Shown piece by piece: positions 8,419 through 17,783 of a stretch of 64,000 nt of DNA (the stretch's first letter is position 1; every line of letters starts with the position of its first letter). Position numbers and translations under genes: made by a program. The notes beneath the pieces are model-generated. The model searched no databases, was not told the origin of the DNA, and was given only the letters and a program-made list of their open reading frames with translations. The DNA is from Pisciglobus halotolerans (lineage in GTDB: Bacteria > Bacillota > Bacilli > Lactobacillales > Carnobacteriaceae), in contig NZ_FOQE01000007.1 of NCBI RefSeq assembly GCF_900113675.1, forward strand, positions 39,477 to 103,476. The letters are read 5' to 3'.

Positions 8419-9306
8419 TTAAATTTTCAAGAAACGTCTGATTGAAAGCAATGAACCAATTGCTCCGATCACAACTCCGATGCCTAACATCAATCCGCCC
8501 AATTGATACAAGAATGGGGATGGTGTTAACAAGGAGAAGTAAGTTCCAACAAAATAATTTGAAATGGCATCAAATCCATAAACGTACACGATACTTAAAA
8601 TAGCAACAGGTATCGCTGCTCCGATCAAACCGATCAATGCACCTTCAATAACGAAAGGCCAACGGATAAACCAGTTTGTCGCACCTACCAATTTCATGAT
8701 TTCAATTTCTGTCCGGCGTGAGAAGATCGTGATCCGGATCGTATTTGAAATCAAGAAGACAGCTGTCAGAATCAAAGTAATGATGATGATTCCACCAACG
8801 TTCCGTACTGTTTTCATGGTGTCAAATAAAGCATCTGCTTCTGCTCCACCATAGTTTGCTTGGGAAACAAATTCCATTTTTTCTGCTTCTGCAGCGACTT
8901 TCTTCGTAAACTCTGGTTGAGTTGTATTCACGATATAAACGTTATGCAATGGATTATCGTCACCTTTAAATAAGTTGAACTCATCTCCATACGTTCCTAC
9001 AACTTGTTTTAGTTCTTGTTCACGTGTTCGATACTCAACAGAATCAACTTTATCCAGTTTCTCCAATTGTTCGCCTAGTTGTTTTTGTTCATCTTCTGAT
9101 GCTGCCAAGTCGATATAGACTCGCACACTGACATCATTTTCTACGTCTGAAGCTAATTTATTCACGTTCATCAACATTGCAATGAAACTTCCGACTAAAA
9201 GCAGCGTAACGGCTACCGCACTGACAGCTGCCACAGACATCCAACCATTACGAAAAAGACTCTTAAAAGATTCTTTGATGTGTCTTCCAATTGTTCTAAG
9301 CTTCAT
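8419..9306 (-). CDS. ftsX: Cell division protein FtsX
   Basis: 295 residues, the membrane partner of FtsE. TM1 about 25-50, a large extracellular domain about 50-165, then three membrane segments in the C-terminal FtsX domain. The start is placed at the ATG at 9304-9306 (MKLRTIGRHIKESF), giving an 11-bp overlap with ftsE, which is normal. FtsEX couples cytoplasmic ATP hydrolysis to activation of extracellular wall hydrolases, here most plausibly the SagA-type enzyme encoded 55 bp downstream. Confidence 0.95.
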   Translation of the reverse strand: MKLRTIGRHIKESFKSLFRNGWMSVAAVSAVAVTLLLVGSFIAMLMNVNKLASDVENDVSVRVYIDLAASEDEQKQLGEQLEKLDKVDSVEYRTREQELKQVVGTYGDEFNLFKGDDNPLHNVYIVNTTQPEFTKKVAAEAEKMEFVSQANYGGAEADALFDTMKTVRNVGGIIIITLILTAVFLISNTIRITIFSRRTEIEIMKLVGATNWFIRWPFVIEGALIGLIGAAIPVAILSIVYVYGFDAISNYFVGTYFSLLTPSPFLYQLGGLMLGIGVVIGAIGSLLSIRRFLKI

Positions 9307-9982
9307 AACCGTATTCTCCTTCCTGTTGGTCACGGACAATACGACCATTTTCTATAGCGAGGACACGGTGTCTAACTTTATTTACGATTACGCTGTTATG
9401 TGTTGCCATGATAACCGTTGTACCTTGATTATTGATTTCTTCTAGGATATTCATGATTTCCCAAGTTGTATCTGGGTCTAAGTTTCCTGTCGGTTCATCA
9501 GCGATCAATACACGCGGTGTGTTTGCAATTGCTCTAGCAATCGCGATCCGTTGCTGTTCCCCACCAGATAGTTCATTTGGAAACATCCGAATTTTGTGTT
9601 TTAAATTCACTAGGTCAAGAACTTCTAATACTCGTTTATTAATCGCTTTAGGGTTCTTTTCAATTACTTCCATAGCATATGCAATATTTTCATAAACGGT
9701 TAACCGGGGTAGTAACTTGAAATCTTGGAAAACAACGCCAACTTGTCTTCTTAAAAAAGGAATATTTTTGTTTTTCATTTTCATTAAATCAAAATCGCCA
9801 ACTTTGATGGTTCCTTTTGTTGGAAGCTCTTCACGATAAATCATTTTAATAAACGTTGATTTACCTGCACCACTTGGTCCTACAACATAAATAAATTCAC
9901 CTTGCTCGATACGAACAGACAAATCATTCACAGCTGTGATACCATTTGAATATTTTTTTGAGACATTGAGCATCTCGATCAT
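9296..9982 (-). CDS. ftsE: Cell division ATP-binding protein FtsE
   Basis: 228 residues, full length. Walker A GPSGAGKST, Q-loop VFQDFKLLP, signature LSGGEQQR, Walker B VLIADEPTGNLD, and H-loop ATHN. Peripheral ATPase that works with FtsX at the septum. Gene order prfB-ftsE-ftsX is conserved in Firmicutes. The ATG at 9982 is preceded by AGGTGATAAA. Confidence 0.96.
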   Translation of the reverse strand: MIEMLNVSKKYSNGITAVNDLSVRIEQGEFIYVVGPSGAGKSTFIKMIYREELPTKGTIKVGDFDLMKMKNKNIPFLRRQVGVVFQDFKLLPRLTVYENIAYAMEVIEKNPKAINKRVLEVLDLVNLKHKIRMFPNELSGGEQQRIAIARAIANTPRVLIADEPTGNLDPDTTWEIMNILEEINNQGTTVIMATHNSVIVNKVRHRVLAIENGRIVRDQQEGEYGYEA

Positions 9983-10280
9983 TTTATCACCTATCTAAAT
10001 GTTAGTTTTCTCTTGCTCAAGTAATTGAGAAAAGCCGTTTTCGGCTGACCCAACAGTTAATCATTATAGCATTCTCCAGAATATTGTCTGTTTTAATTCC
10101 TTTACAATTATATTTCATTATAACACTAACCTGTAAGAAACGTCTTATTTTTGAGCAACCCCCTCTATTTGCCCACTTTCAGGCATTTTGATCCGTTTTC
10201 TATCTTCTCTAGCAACCATTTTCGAGGATATAAATGATCAAAAATGGGAAAAAGATCTATTTAAATATTACAGAAATAAC
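9983..10280. other. ftsE leader and promoter space
   Basis: About 300 bp without a gene. On the minus strand AGCCG-AAAA-CGGCT followed by TTTTC (about 10031-10048) could be a weak terminator or attenuator just before ftsE. The rest is AT-rich and I see no other feature. Confidence 0.4.
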
Positions 10281-10320
10281 AAAAAAAGCTTCTGCCAAGA
10301 TTTTAATTTTGACAGAAGTT
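10281..10320 (-). terminator. Rho-independent terminator after prfB
   Basis: Minus-strand stem ACTTCTGTCAA / TTGGCAGAAGC followed by TTTTTTTG, 8 bp after the prfB stop. Confidence 0.88.
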
Positions 10321-10328
10321 TGACAATT

Positions 10329-11445
10329 TTATATTTCGTCTGTTTTTTCGATCATTTTTGCTAAATAAGCATGGATAAATGGATCTAATTCACCGTCCAT
10401 TACGCCATCTACATTTCCTGTTTCAACATTTGTTCGATGATCTTTTACCATTGAATACGGATGGAAGACATAAGAACGGATCTGTGAACCCCAGCCGATT
10501 TCTTTTTGTTCTCCGCGAAGAGCAGCCATTTCTTTTTCTTTTTCTTCTACTTCACGTTGATAAAGTTTGGCTTTTAGCATATTCATGGCTTGTTCTCTAT
10601 TTTGCAGCTGTGAACGTTGTGCCTGACTAGCAGCAACCAATCCAGTTGGAATATGAGTGATCCGCACCGCTGATTCTGTTTTGTTGATGTGCTGACCGCC
10701 AGCACCGCTTGCGCGATAAGTGTCGATTTTCAAATCATCTGAATCGATTTGAACATCCACATTATCTTCTACTTCCGGAATGACATCGACTGAAGCAAAA
10801 GAAGTATGTCTTCTGCCTGCAGAATCAAAAGGCGATATCCTTACCAATCGATGGACCCCTTTTTCCGCTTTCAAATACCCATAAGCATTCGTTCCAGAAA
10901 CCAGCAGCGTCACACTTTTGATTCCTGCTTCATCTCCAGCTTGATAATCAATCGTTTCTACTTTAAATCCTTTCCGCTCGGCCCAGCGTACATACATTCT
11001 GAGCAGCATGCTGCCCCAGTCTTGCGATTCTGTTCCGCCAGCACCAGGATGAAGCTCCATAATAGCATTATTTTTGTCATATGGATCACTTAACAACAAT
11101 TGCAATTCGAATGCATTCAACTCTTGTTCAAAAGCAATAGTCATTTCTTCCAATTCTGCTTCTAATCCTGCATCAGCTTCTTCTTTGAGCATATCTAGCA
11201 AGACTTCGATCTCTTCTTTTTTATCCGTCAATTGATGAAACTGCTGAAATTTTTCTTTCAACTCATTTGATTGATTGATAATGGCTTGCGCTTGAGTTGA
11301 ATCATCCCAAAAACCAGGCTGAGCCATCCGTTCATCATATTCCGCAATGTCTTGCTCCATGCCTTCTAAGTCAAAGAGACCCCCTAAAGTTGTTTATCTT
11401 CTTTTCTGATTTTTCTAAAATATGTCTTACTTCGCTTTGATCCAT
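10329..11445 (-). CDS. prfB: Peptide chain release factor 2 (programmed +1 frameshift)
   Basis: RF2 terminates translation at UGA and UAA. Translation starts at the ATG at 11443-11445 after AAGGAGGA, runs 24 codons to an in-frame UGA, and shifts +1 into the main frame, which ends at 10329, for 371 residues in total. The stop-recognition motif SPF (ISPFDSAG) and the GGQ motif ([14 protein letters not shown]), which triggers peptide release, are both intact. The main frame has its own ATG downstream of the shift site, but the frameshift arrangement is clearly conserved. Sits between secA and ftsE as in most Firmicutes. Confidence 0.95.
11370..11388 (-). promoter_or_regulatory. RF2 autoregulatory frameshift site
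   Basis: Minus strand reads AGGGGG TCT CTT TGA C: an internal Shine-Dalgarno-like AGGGGG (11380-11385) three bases before slippery CTT and the UGA stop (11371-11373). This is the classical RF2 feedback signal: low RF2 makes the ribosome pause at UGA and slip +1. Confidence 0.95.
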
Positions 11446-11516
11446 ATTTATTTCCTCCTTGAATAAAGCTTATTCTTTATTGGTTTGCTTTTCCCTCATG
11501 CTAACTCGATCATTTT

Positions 11517-11616
11517 GGTTCTTCCTCTTTTAAAGTTGGTAAAAAAATAGGATTCTAACGGGTTTAGCATTAAAAAAATTGATGATTTACTGACCAACGT
11601 TAAATATTGTAGAACC
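11517..11616 (-). mobile_element. Short GGTTCT-ended non-coding element, copy 2 (100 bp)
   Basis: Begins GGTTCTTCCTCTTTTAAAG and ends TTAAATATTGTAGAACC. It is flanked on both sides by ATCATTTT, a perfect 8-bp target duplication. It is the shortest copy: almost all of the interior present at 63372 is deleted, leaving only the two ends. It lies upstream of prfB. Confidence 0.9.
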
Positions 11617-11693
11617 ATCATTTTTAGCATTGGATCCTCAAAAAATGTTTTTTCCATGTTCAGAAGAACGCCTACTCACTTCTTTACTTTTTA

Positions 11694-11726
11694 AAAGGAG
11701 CTGAAAATTACTCTCAGCTCCTTTTT
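11694..11726 (-). terminator. Bidirectional terminator after secA
   Basis: Perfect 12-bp stem AAAAGGAGCTGA / TCAGCTCCTTTT with T-tracts on both strands, 52 bp after the secA stop. Confidence 0.9.
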
Positions 11727-11778
11727 AGCAAAGGCTTATGGATCTGTTTTCAGTAAAGTGTCCTGAACTTTTCCATTT

Positions 11779-14316
11779 TTATTTTCCGTGACAGTTTTTA
11801 TACTTTTTTCCACTGCCGCATGGACAAGGGTCATTCCGACCGACTTTGCTTCCATCTACATGCACAGGCTTTTTATTCGGCTTTGCCGTTTTCTTAGGAT
11901 CGCCGCCTGTGTCAGCAGTTTTCGCTTGTTGTGCCGCACTGCCAGAAACTGTTTCACGCTGCAGATTTTGGCGGATTTGAGCTTTCATCAACAAACGAGT
12001 GACATCGTAATCGATAGCAGCAATCATTTCTTCAAATAAATTGAATGCTTCTGTTTGATATTCGACCAATGGATTGGATTGTCCATATGCCCGTAAGCCG
12101 ATACCTTGGCGAAGATGGTCCATCGTATCGATGTGGTCCGTCCATTTATTATCCACTACTCTTAAAACAACAACTTTTTCAAATTCCAAAACTTGTTCTG
12201 CGCCGTTTAACTGTTCTTCTTTTTCAGCATATACACGTTTTGCTAAATCTAGCAAGAATTGTTCGATTTCTTCTGCTGACTTACCTTTAAGGTCCTCTAA
12301 GGTGACTTCATCACGATGCACAAGCGAAGCACCAGCAAAATCAACGATATTTTGCAAATGCCATTCTTCAACTGGACCTTGCGTGTTGGCTTGAACAATG
12401 CGATTGATCGTCCGTCTGATCATCGGTACGGTTACTTTTTTCAAAGATTCTTTTTCCATGATCACTTCTAGACGCTGCTTGTACACCACTTCACGCTGTT
12501 CGCGCATGACATCATCATATTTCAAAACGTTTTTACGGGTATCATAGTTGTTTCCTTCTACCCGTTTTTGTGCGGACTCAACTTGACGCGAAATCATTTT
12601 ACTTTGAATGACGGCATCTTCTTCTTCAACTTTTAGTTGTTGCAAAACAGCTTTGATCTTTTCAGAGCCGAATCGTCTCATTAAGTCATCTTCCAATGAA
12701 AGATAAAATTGAGAAACACCAGGATCACCTTGACGTCCAGAACGTCCACGTAATTGGTTATCGATTCTTCGTGATTCATGACGTTCCGTTCCAATAACCG
12801 CTAAACCGCCTAGCTCACGTACATCAGGCCCCAATTTGATATCTGTTCCCCGTCCAGCCATGTTCGTCGCAATCGTTACAGCACCTTTTTGACCAGCATT
12901 CACAATGATTTCTGCTTCTTTGAAGTGGTTTTTAGCGTTCAATACTTCATGCGGAACTTTGGCTTGATCTAACATTTTTGAGATCAATTCAGATGTTTCA
13001 ACTGCAACAGTCCCTACTAAGACTGGTTGTCCTTTTGCATGACGTGCTTTGATATCTTCCACTACATTTTGAAACTTGCTGATCAGTGATGGATAAAGTA
13101 GATCTGCACGGTCATCACGAACCAGTGGTCTATTCGTTGGGATAGCAATGACGTTCATATTATAGATCTCACGGAATTCTTCTTCTTCCGTTTTGGCTGT
13201 ACCCGTCATCCCCGACAATTTTTTATACATCCGGAAATAGTTCTGGAATGTAATATTCGCCATTGTTTTAGACTCTTTTTGGATCTCTACGCCTTCTTTT
13301 GCTTCAATCGCTTGGTGTAAGCCGTCTGAGTAGCGACGGCCTTCCATGATCCGACCAGTAAATTGGTCTACGATCATGACTTTTCCGTCTTGAACCACAT
13401 AATCAATATCTTTGAGCATAATGTAGTTGGCGCGCAATGCTTGGTCGATATAGTGGATCAACTCTTGATTTTCTACGTTATACAGGTTTTCAACACGAAA
13501 CGTTTTCTCTGCCTTTTCGATCCCTTGTTCTGTCAAGGAGATGGTTTTAGAAGAAACATCGATCGTATAATCATCTTCTTCTTTTAAGCCTTTTGTAAAG
13601 AAATCTGCACGTGTATAGAACATATTCGACTGTTGGGTTTGTCCTGAAATGATCAACGGTGTTCTCGCTTCATCGATCAAGATGGAGTCTACTTCATCGA
13701 CAACAGCAAAATTTAACGGACGTTGGACCATTTGTTCTTTGTAAACGACCATGTTATCCCGCAAATAATCAAATCCCAATTCATTATTGGTTGAGTAAGT
13801 GATATCTGCTAAATAAGCTTCGCGTTTTTCTTCTGCTGTCTTACTATTCAAGTTCAAACCAACTGTTAAGCCAAGCCAATTATACAATTCGCCCATTTCA
13901 ACAGCATCCCGACTAGACAGGTATTCATTGACGGTAACAACGTGCACACCTTCACCGCTCAATGCATTCAAATATACAGGCATCGTCGCAGTCAACGTTT
14001 TCCCTTCACCTGTCTTCATTTCAGCGATGTTCCCACGATGCAACGTGACGCCGCCCATCAGCTGTACGCGGAAAGGATAAAGTCCCAAAACACGTTTTGC
14101 AGCTTCGCGGACTGTCGCAAAAGCTTCTGGAAGCAATTCATCTAATGATTCGCCACTCTGAAACCGTTCCTTAAATTCAGGGGTCTTTGCTTGCAATGCT
14201 TCATCTGATAAAGCGGCCATTTCTTCTGCATAAGCTTCGACTTTATCTGCTTCTTTTTCTAATATTTTCAATTCTTTTTTATCTGTATCAAAAATTTTGC
14301 GTAATAAATTTGCCAT
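11779..14316 (-). CDS. secA: Preprotein translocase ATPase SecA
   Basis: 845 residues, full length. Walker [16 protein letters not shown]-type box [17 protein letters not shown], helicase motif [28 protein letters not shown], and a C-terminal zinc tail [14 protein letters not shown] (SEC-C motif) that binds SecB or ribosomes in relatives. Drives Sec-dependent export through SecYEG. AGAGGAGAAAG precedes the ATG. Lies between hpf and prfB as in Bacilli. A single SecA of this type is housekeeping; nothing suggests the accessory SecA2. Confidence 0.98.
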   Translation of the reverse strand: MANLLRKIFDTDKKELKILEKEADKVEAYAEEMAALSDEALQAKTPEFKERFQSGESLDELLPEAFATVREAAKRVLGLYPFRVQLMGGVTLHRGNIAEMKTGEGKTLTATMPVYLNALSGEGVHVVTVNEYLSSRDAVEMGELYNWLGLTVGLNLNSKTAEEKREAYLADITYSTNNELGFDYLRDNMVVYKEQMVQRPLNFAVVDEVDSILIDEARTPLIISGQTQQSNMFYTRADFFTKGLKEEDDYTIDVSSKTISLTEQGIEKAEKTFRVENLYNVENQELIHYIDQALRANYIMLKDIDYVVQDGKVMIVDQFTGRIMEGRRYSDGLHQAIEAKEGVEIQKESKTMANITFQNYFRMYKKLSGMTGTAKTEEEEFREIYNMNVIAIPTNRPLVRDDRADLLYPSLISKFQNVVEDIKARHAKGQPVLVGTVAVETSELISKMLDQAKVPHEVLNAKNHFKEAEIIVNAGQKGAVTIATNMAGRGTDIKLGPDVRELGGLAVIGTERHESRRIDNQLRGRSGRQGDPGVSQFYLSLEDDLMRRFGSEKIKAVLQQLKVEEEDAVIQSKMISRQVESAQKRVEGNNYDTRKNVLKYDDVMREQREVVYKQRLEVIMEKESLKKVTVPMIRRTINRIVQANTQGPVEEWHLQNIVDFAGASLVHRDEVTLEDLKGKSAEEIEQFLLDLAKRVYAEKEEQLNGAEQVLEFEKVVVLRVVDNKWTDHIDTMDHLRQGIGLRAYGQSNPLVEYQTEAFNLFEEMIAAIDYDVTRLLMKAQIRQNLQRETVSGSAAQQAKTADTGGDPKKTAKPNKKPVHVDGSKVGRNDPCPCGSGKKYKNCHGK

Positions 14317-14730
14317 TCAATCTTTCTCCTCTGTATTGGTCATTCACGCTATCCATAATTTGCTATTTGTCCAATTCTGACCTTCATAGTCGTTAATCCC
14401 TAATAAAAAAAGCCTATATCCTTAATAATTTTAACACTAGTTGCGTACAAATTAAACCTTTTTTCAAGAAAAAGCCGCTTTTCGTTTCTTAAAGATTCCT
14501 TTAAAAAGAAGCTCGCTGTACTGCTCTTCTTAGAGCTCTGCATCGCCCCTTCGAGAAAAGAAGAATGGCTGCTTCTTCATTTTTAAAAACGCATGATGGA
14601 TATCCTCAATAAGCTGATCCACATGCAGCATCGTTTCCTGCATTTGTAAAAGCTTCTACTGATGTAAGAGAGCAGATCTAGTTGAATTGTCATTACACAG
14701 GTATTCACTCATTGAAAAAACTGCACAGAC
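14317..14730. other. secA upstream region without clear genes
   Basis: The secA promoter must lie here. A candidate on the minus strand is TTGTAC, 17 bp, TATTAA around 14420-14450. A 37-codon minus-strand frame (MQETMLHVDQ to GDAEL, about 14529-14642) has no ribosome site and may be a gene remnant. Nothing else is recognisable. Confidence 0.35.
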
Positions 14731-14773
14731 AAAAAAAGCTTCCGCCTATGAAGAAGTATCCATAGACGGAAGC
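14731..14773 (-). terminator. Rho-independent terminator after hpf
   Basis: Minus-strand stem GCTTCCGTCTATG / CATAGGCGGAAGC followed by seven T, 48 bp after the hpf stop. Confidence 0.9.
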
Positions 14774-14821
14774 ACATTTATTTTTAGAGGACTTTATTCC
14801 AGCCCCTATTCGTTCCCATTG

Positions 14822-15376
14822 TTATTCTGTTTCGATCAAGCCATATTTGCCATCTTTACGGCGATAAACGATGCTCGTACCGTTAGTATCAGCATCTTCA
14901 AAGATAAAGAAGTTGTGTCCAAGCATATCCATTTGCAACACTGCTTCTTCGCTGTTCATCGGTTTTAAAGATAGACGTTTTGTACGCACGATTGGTGTTT
15001 CTTCTTCAACATCTTCTGCGTCTGCATGTTCAAATTCAGTTCCGCCAAGCGGATCCACAGCTTCAACCCGGTTACGGGAATTGCGGTTTACTTTTGTTTT
15101 ATATTTACGCATTTGTCGTTCTAGTTTGTCTGAAACCAAATCGATACTGCCATATAAATCAGGCGAGGTTTCTTCCGCACGTAAGACAATATAAGGTAGT
15201 GGGATTGTCACTTCCACTTTTGCAGTCTTATCCGAATATGTTTTTAAATTGACGTGAGCAGAAGCTTCGGGTACATCATTAAAGTACTTTTCGATCTTGC
15301 CCACTTTTTTCTCTACATAACTGCGGATAGCTGCAGTGACCTCAATATTTTCTCCACGAACATTGTATCTAATCAT
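14822..15376 (-). CDS. hpf: Long-form ribosome hibernation promoting factor
   Basis: 184 residues. The N-terminal domain (about 1-100, starting [18 protein letters not shown]) has the HPF/YfiA fold that sits in the decoding centre. An acidic linker (about 110-128) joins it to the C-terminal dimerisation domain (about 130-184, [20 protein letters not shown]). The long form pairs two 70S ribosomes into inactive 100S particles in stationary phase. It has its own promoter and a long structured leader (see 15552-15580). Neighbours comFC and secA are the standard ones. Confidence 0.95.
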   Translation of the reverse strand: MIRYNVRGENIEVTAAIRSYVEKKVGKIEKYFNDVPEASAHVNLKTYSDKTAKVEVTIPLPYIVLRAEETSPDLYGSIDLVSDKLERQMRKYKTKVNRNSRNRVEAVDPLGGTEFEHADAEDVEEETPIVRTKRLSLKPMNSEEAVLQMDMLGHNFFIFEDADTNGTSIVYRRKDGKYGLIETE

Positions 15377-15551
15377 AAATACTCTCTCCTTCCATCTGAC
15401 TGCCTTTATTTCTGTCTAAATACAAGAAAAGTTCCCCTTTGCAAGCAGGACCTTGTTGTTTTCCTGCATTTAAACAGGTTAAATGTTGGATCAGATCACA
15501 AGACATCAAATGGACCACTCATTTGATGCACTTGTTGTGTTGCTTATCTTA

Positions 15552-15580
15552 ATTATAGGAGATAGCGCTTTAATTGGCAA
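15552..15580 (-). promoter_or_regulatory. hpf promoter with structured leader
   Basis: On the minus strand TTGCCA (15575-15580), 17 bp, TATAAT (15552-15557) is a near-consensus sigma-A promoter. The transcript would have a leader of about 170 nt. It contains a perfect 9-bp hairpin CATCAAATG / CATTTGATG (15505-15530) and a second stem GCAGGA / TCCTGC near 15440-15466. Confidence 0.75.
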
Positions 15581-15616
15581 ACAAAAGCTACATCTTTTCC
15601 CTTTTTATTTTTGCTG

Positions 15617-16318
15617 TTAACGAGCTAATGTGATGGTCTCTACAGAACGAGCGCCATTCTTTAATAAACAGTCCGCACCATGAAACAACGTACGGCCAGT
15701 TGTATAAACATCATCAACTAAAAGAATGTCTTTGCCTTCGATGAATTCTTTTTCTGCTTCTTTTATTTGGAAAGGCTGACGCGTTTCCATTCTTTGTTTT
15801 CGATCTTTTTTAGATTGCTTTTCTCCCATAGATGTATTGACCATGATATCTAGGTAAGGTTGTCTTGCTGCATCTAGCAATCCAGTGACTTGATTAAAAC
15901 CTCTAGTCGCAAGGCTTCGTTGGCTAACCGGTACAGGGACAACCCCTTTTGCAGCAACTTCCTTTCTTTTCAACAACTGTTGGAGAGGCTCTGCAAAAAT
16001 CAGATTCAGCCGATAGTCCCCTTTAAATTTATACGCTTCGATCATTTCTTTTATCAAACCTGTATATTGAAACAGTGCTTCGTTGTGGAACGCATAGGAA
16101 GGATACATCAACTTCCACCTCTGGCAATCCGGACAAGGTTCTTTTTCTTGCCATAGACGCCCGCAGCCTTTACAAACTGGCTGCTGTTCTAGCGGCTGTA
16201 ACTGTGAAAGACAATCCGGACACAAAATCGGCGATTGGATCGGTTTTAATAAAAGCAATTCGCGAAGTTGCAATGTATGTCCAATTTCTTTATGGCACCA
16301 CAAACAATGAGCTGTCAT
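15617..16318 (-). CDS. comFC: ComF family phosphoribosyltransferase-like competence protein
   Basis: 233 residues. An N-terminal zinc-finger region (CLWCHKE, CPDC, CKGC, CPDC) is followed by a phosphoribosyltransferase fold with the PRPP loop ILLVDDVYTTGRTL and VPVPVSQRSLATRGFNQ. ComFC partners ComFA in DNA uptake during natural transformation, where its chemistry is not settled. It overlaps comFA by 4 bp (ATGA). Intact, so not evidence against transformability. Confidence 0.92.
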   Translation of the reverse strand: MTAHCLWCHKEIGHTLQLRELLLLKPIQSPILCPDCLSQLQPLEQQPVCKGCGRLWQEKEPCPDCQRWKLMYPSYAFHNEALFQYTGLIKEMIEAYKFKGDYRLNLIFAEPLQQLLKRKEVAAKGVVPVPVSQRSLATRGFNQVTGLLDAARQPYLDIMVNTSMGEKQSKKDRKQRMETRQPFQIKEAEKEFIEGKDILLVDDVYTTGRTLFHGADCLLKNGARSVETITLAR

Positions 16319-17652
16319 TTGATCAACCCTCTTTTCTTTGCTAATCGATTCATCGACAGGATTTGCTGTCTTGCATGGATCATCTCTTTTGTTCGACCGT
16401 GATGTAAATAAAGAACCAATCCTTCAGGGTAATCTTTGTGCCGCCCTGCTCTTCCCGCGATTTGTACGAGCGCAGCTTCTGTAAATGTTCGATCTTCTGC
16501 TCCCAGTACAAGTACATCAATATCGCGAAAAGTGACGCCTCTTTCTAAAATAGTAGTGGTCAGCAGGCAATCTAGTTTCTCATCACGCATCGCTTGTACT
16601 TTTTCACGACGTTTCTCATCTGCAGCAAAAACGCTGGCGAATGATAGATCAGGCAGCCATTCCTGCAGACAAACTTCCAATTGCTGCATTAAATGAATAT
16701 TTGGAACAAACAATAAAAAACGCCGCTTGTTACTCAAGAGCTGACAGATCAAACGATAAAGCTGTCCTTTTTGTTTCTTTTGTATCATTTCCTGCCAATT
16801 CCCGATCCATCTCAAGACAGGGACCGGCAGGATAAAGCCATGGTAACGAGCCGGCAAAATCGTAGCTAACAAACGCTTTTTAGCTACTGCTGCCTGCAAT
16901 TGTTTATTAGGTGTAGCTGATAAATAAATCAAGGCAGCAGTCTTCTTTTTCGCCTTATTTGCTGCAAACTGCAGTGTTTGATCAAGATAGAAGGGAAAAG
17001 CATCCACCTCATCAATGATCAATACATCAAATGCTTCCTTGAATCGCAAAAGCTGGTGAGTAGTAGCAATCACCAATTGCGTATAGCGATAATCTTCTTC
17101 CATTGCGCCATGCAGTACAGCCAGCCGCACACTTGCAAAAGCTTTTTGTAAACGAGGTCCCAATTCCAAACAAACATCTACACGCGGAGAAGCAATACAC
17201 AATCTTTTTTTCTGTTGCAAAGCCAAAGCGATCCCTTGAAACAACATTTCTGTTTTTCCTGCTCCAGTCACTGCCCATATCAAACGTGTCTCCTTTCTTT
17301 CGATGGTTGCGACAATATCATCTGAAGCTGCTTGCTGCTGTTTTGACAAGGTGCCTGTCCACGTTAAAATAGGCTCAGGCATCATAGGGAACTGGTTTGT
17401 TTCCGGCAAATGATAAAGTGTACTGCAGCTTTTTACTTTTCCCATCTGAAGACAGTTCGTGCAGTAAAAACAATTCTCCCCACACGTACAAGCTGTTCGT
17501 GCACGATGCTTTTTTTGATTCGAGCCGCAGCGGTTACAAGTTATCGCTTGATCATTTATGGTGAAACCTGGTCTTTTTTCAGCCGCTGTCAACGATGTCG
17601 GCGAGTTTTTCAGTTCTTCCAGCAGTAATTCCCTTCCGATCAGTTCTTCCAT
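16315..17652 (-). CDS. comFA: ComFA, competence DNA-uptake ATPase/helicase
   Basis: 445 residues from the ATG at 17652 (AAAGGAG seven nt upstream; an upstream-extended frame lacks a site). Four-Cys zinc module about residues 38-75 (CNRCGS, CTCGENC, CTNC), Walker A AVTGAGKTEM, DEVD box LIIDEVDAFPF, SATP motif and helicase C-terminal motif QIAGRAGRH. Membrane-associated ATPase thought to drive single-stranded DNA import with ComEC and ComFC. It forms an operon with comFC. Confidence 0.94.
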   Translation of the reverse strand: MEELIGRELLLEELKNSPTSLTAAEKRPGFTINDQAITCNRCGSNQKKHRARTACTCGENCFYCTNCLQMGKVKSCSTLYHLPETNQFPMMPEPILTWTGTLSKQQQAASDDIVATIERKETRLIWAVTGAGKTEMLFQGIALALQQKKRLCIASPRVDVCLELGPRLQKAFASVRLAVLHGAMEEDYRYTQLVIATTHQLLRFKEAFDVLIIDEVDAFPFYLDQTLQFAANKAKKKTAALIYLSATPNKQLQAAVAKKRLLATILPARYHGFILPVPVLRWIGNWQEMIQKKQKGQLYRLICQLLSNKRRFLLFVPNIHLMQQLEVCLQEWLPDLSFASVFAADEKRREKVQAMRDEKLDCLLTTTILERGVTFRDIDVLVLGAEDRTFTEAALVQIAGRAGRHKDYPEGLVLYLHHGRTKEMIHARQQILSMNRLAKKRGLIK

Positions 17653-17705
17653 AGTGCGCTCCTTTGCCTTGTCTTTTTTTGCTTTTCTTATAGCAAATAT
17701 ACGCA

Positions 17706-17741
17706 AAAAAACCGACAATCGTTTTTCGCTGTCGGTTTTTT
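17706..17741. terminator. Bidirectional terminator between the LCP gene and comFA
   Basis: AAAAACCGACA and TGTCGGTTTTT form an 11-bp stem with T-tracts on both strands. It stops the minus-strand LCP transcript, whose stop codon lies 42 bp away. Confidence 0.88.
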
Positions 17742-17783
17742 CTCTATTTTGAGCTGAAATTTTTCCATATTTGAAACAACATT

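Noticed and set aside
14529..14642. Minus-strand 37-codon frame starting MQETMLHVDQ
   Set aside because: No Shine-Dalgarno and no recognised family; at most a gene remnant.
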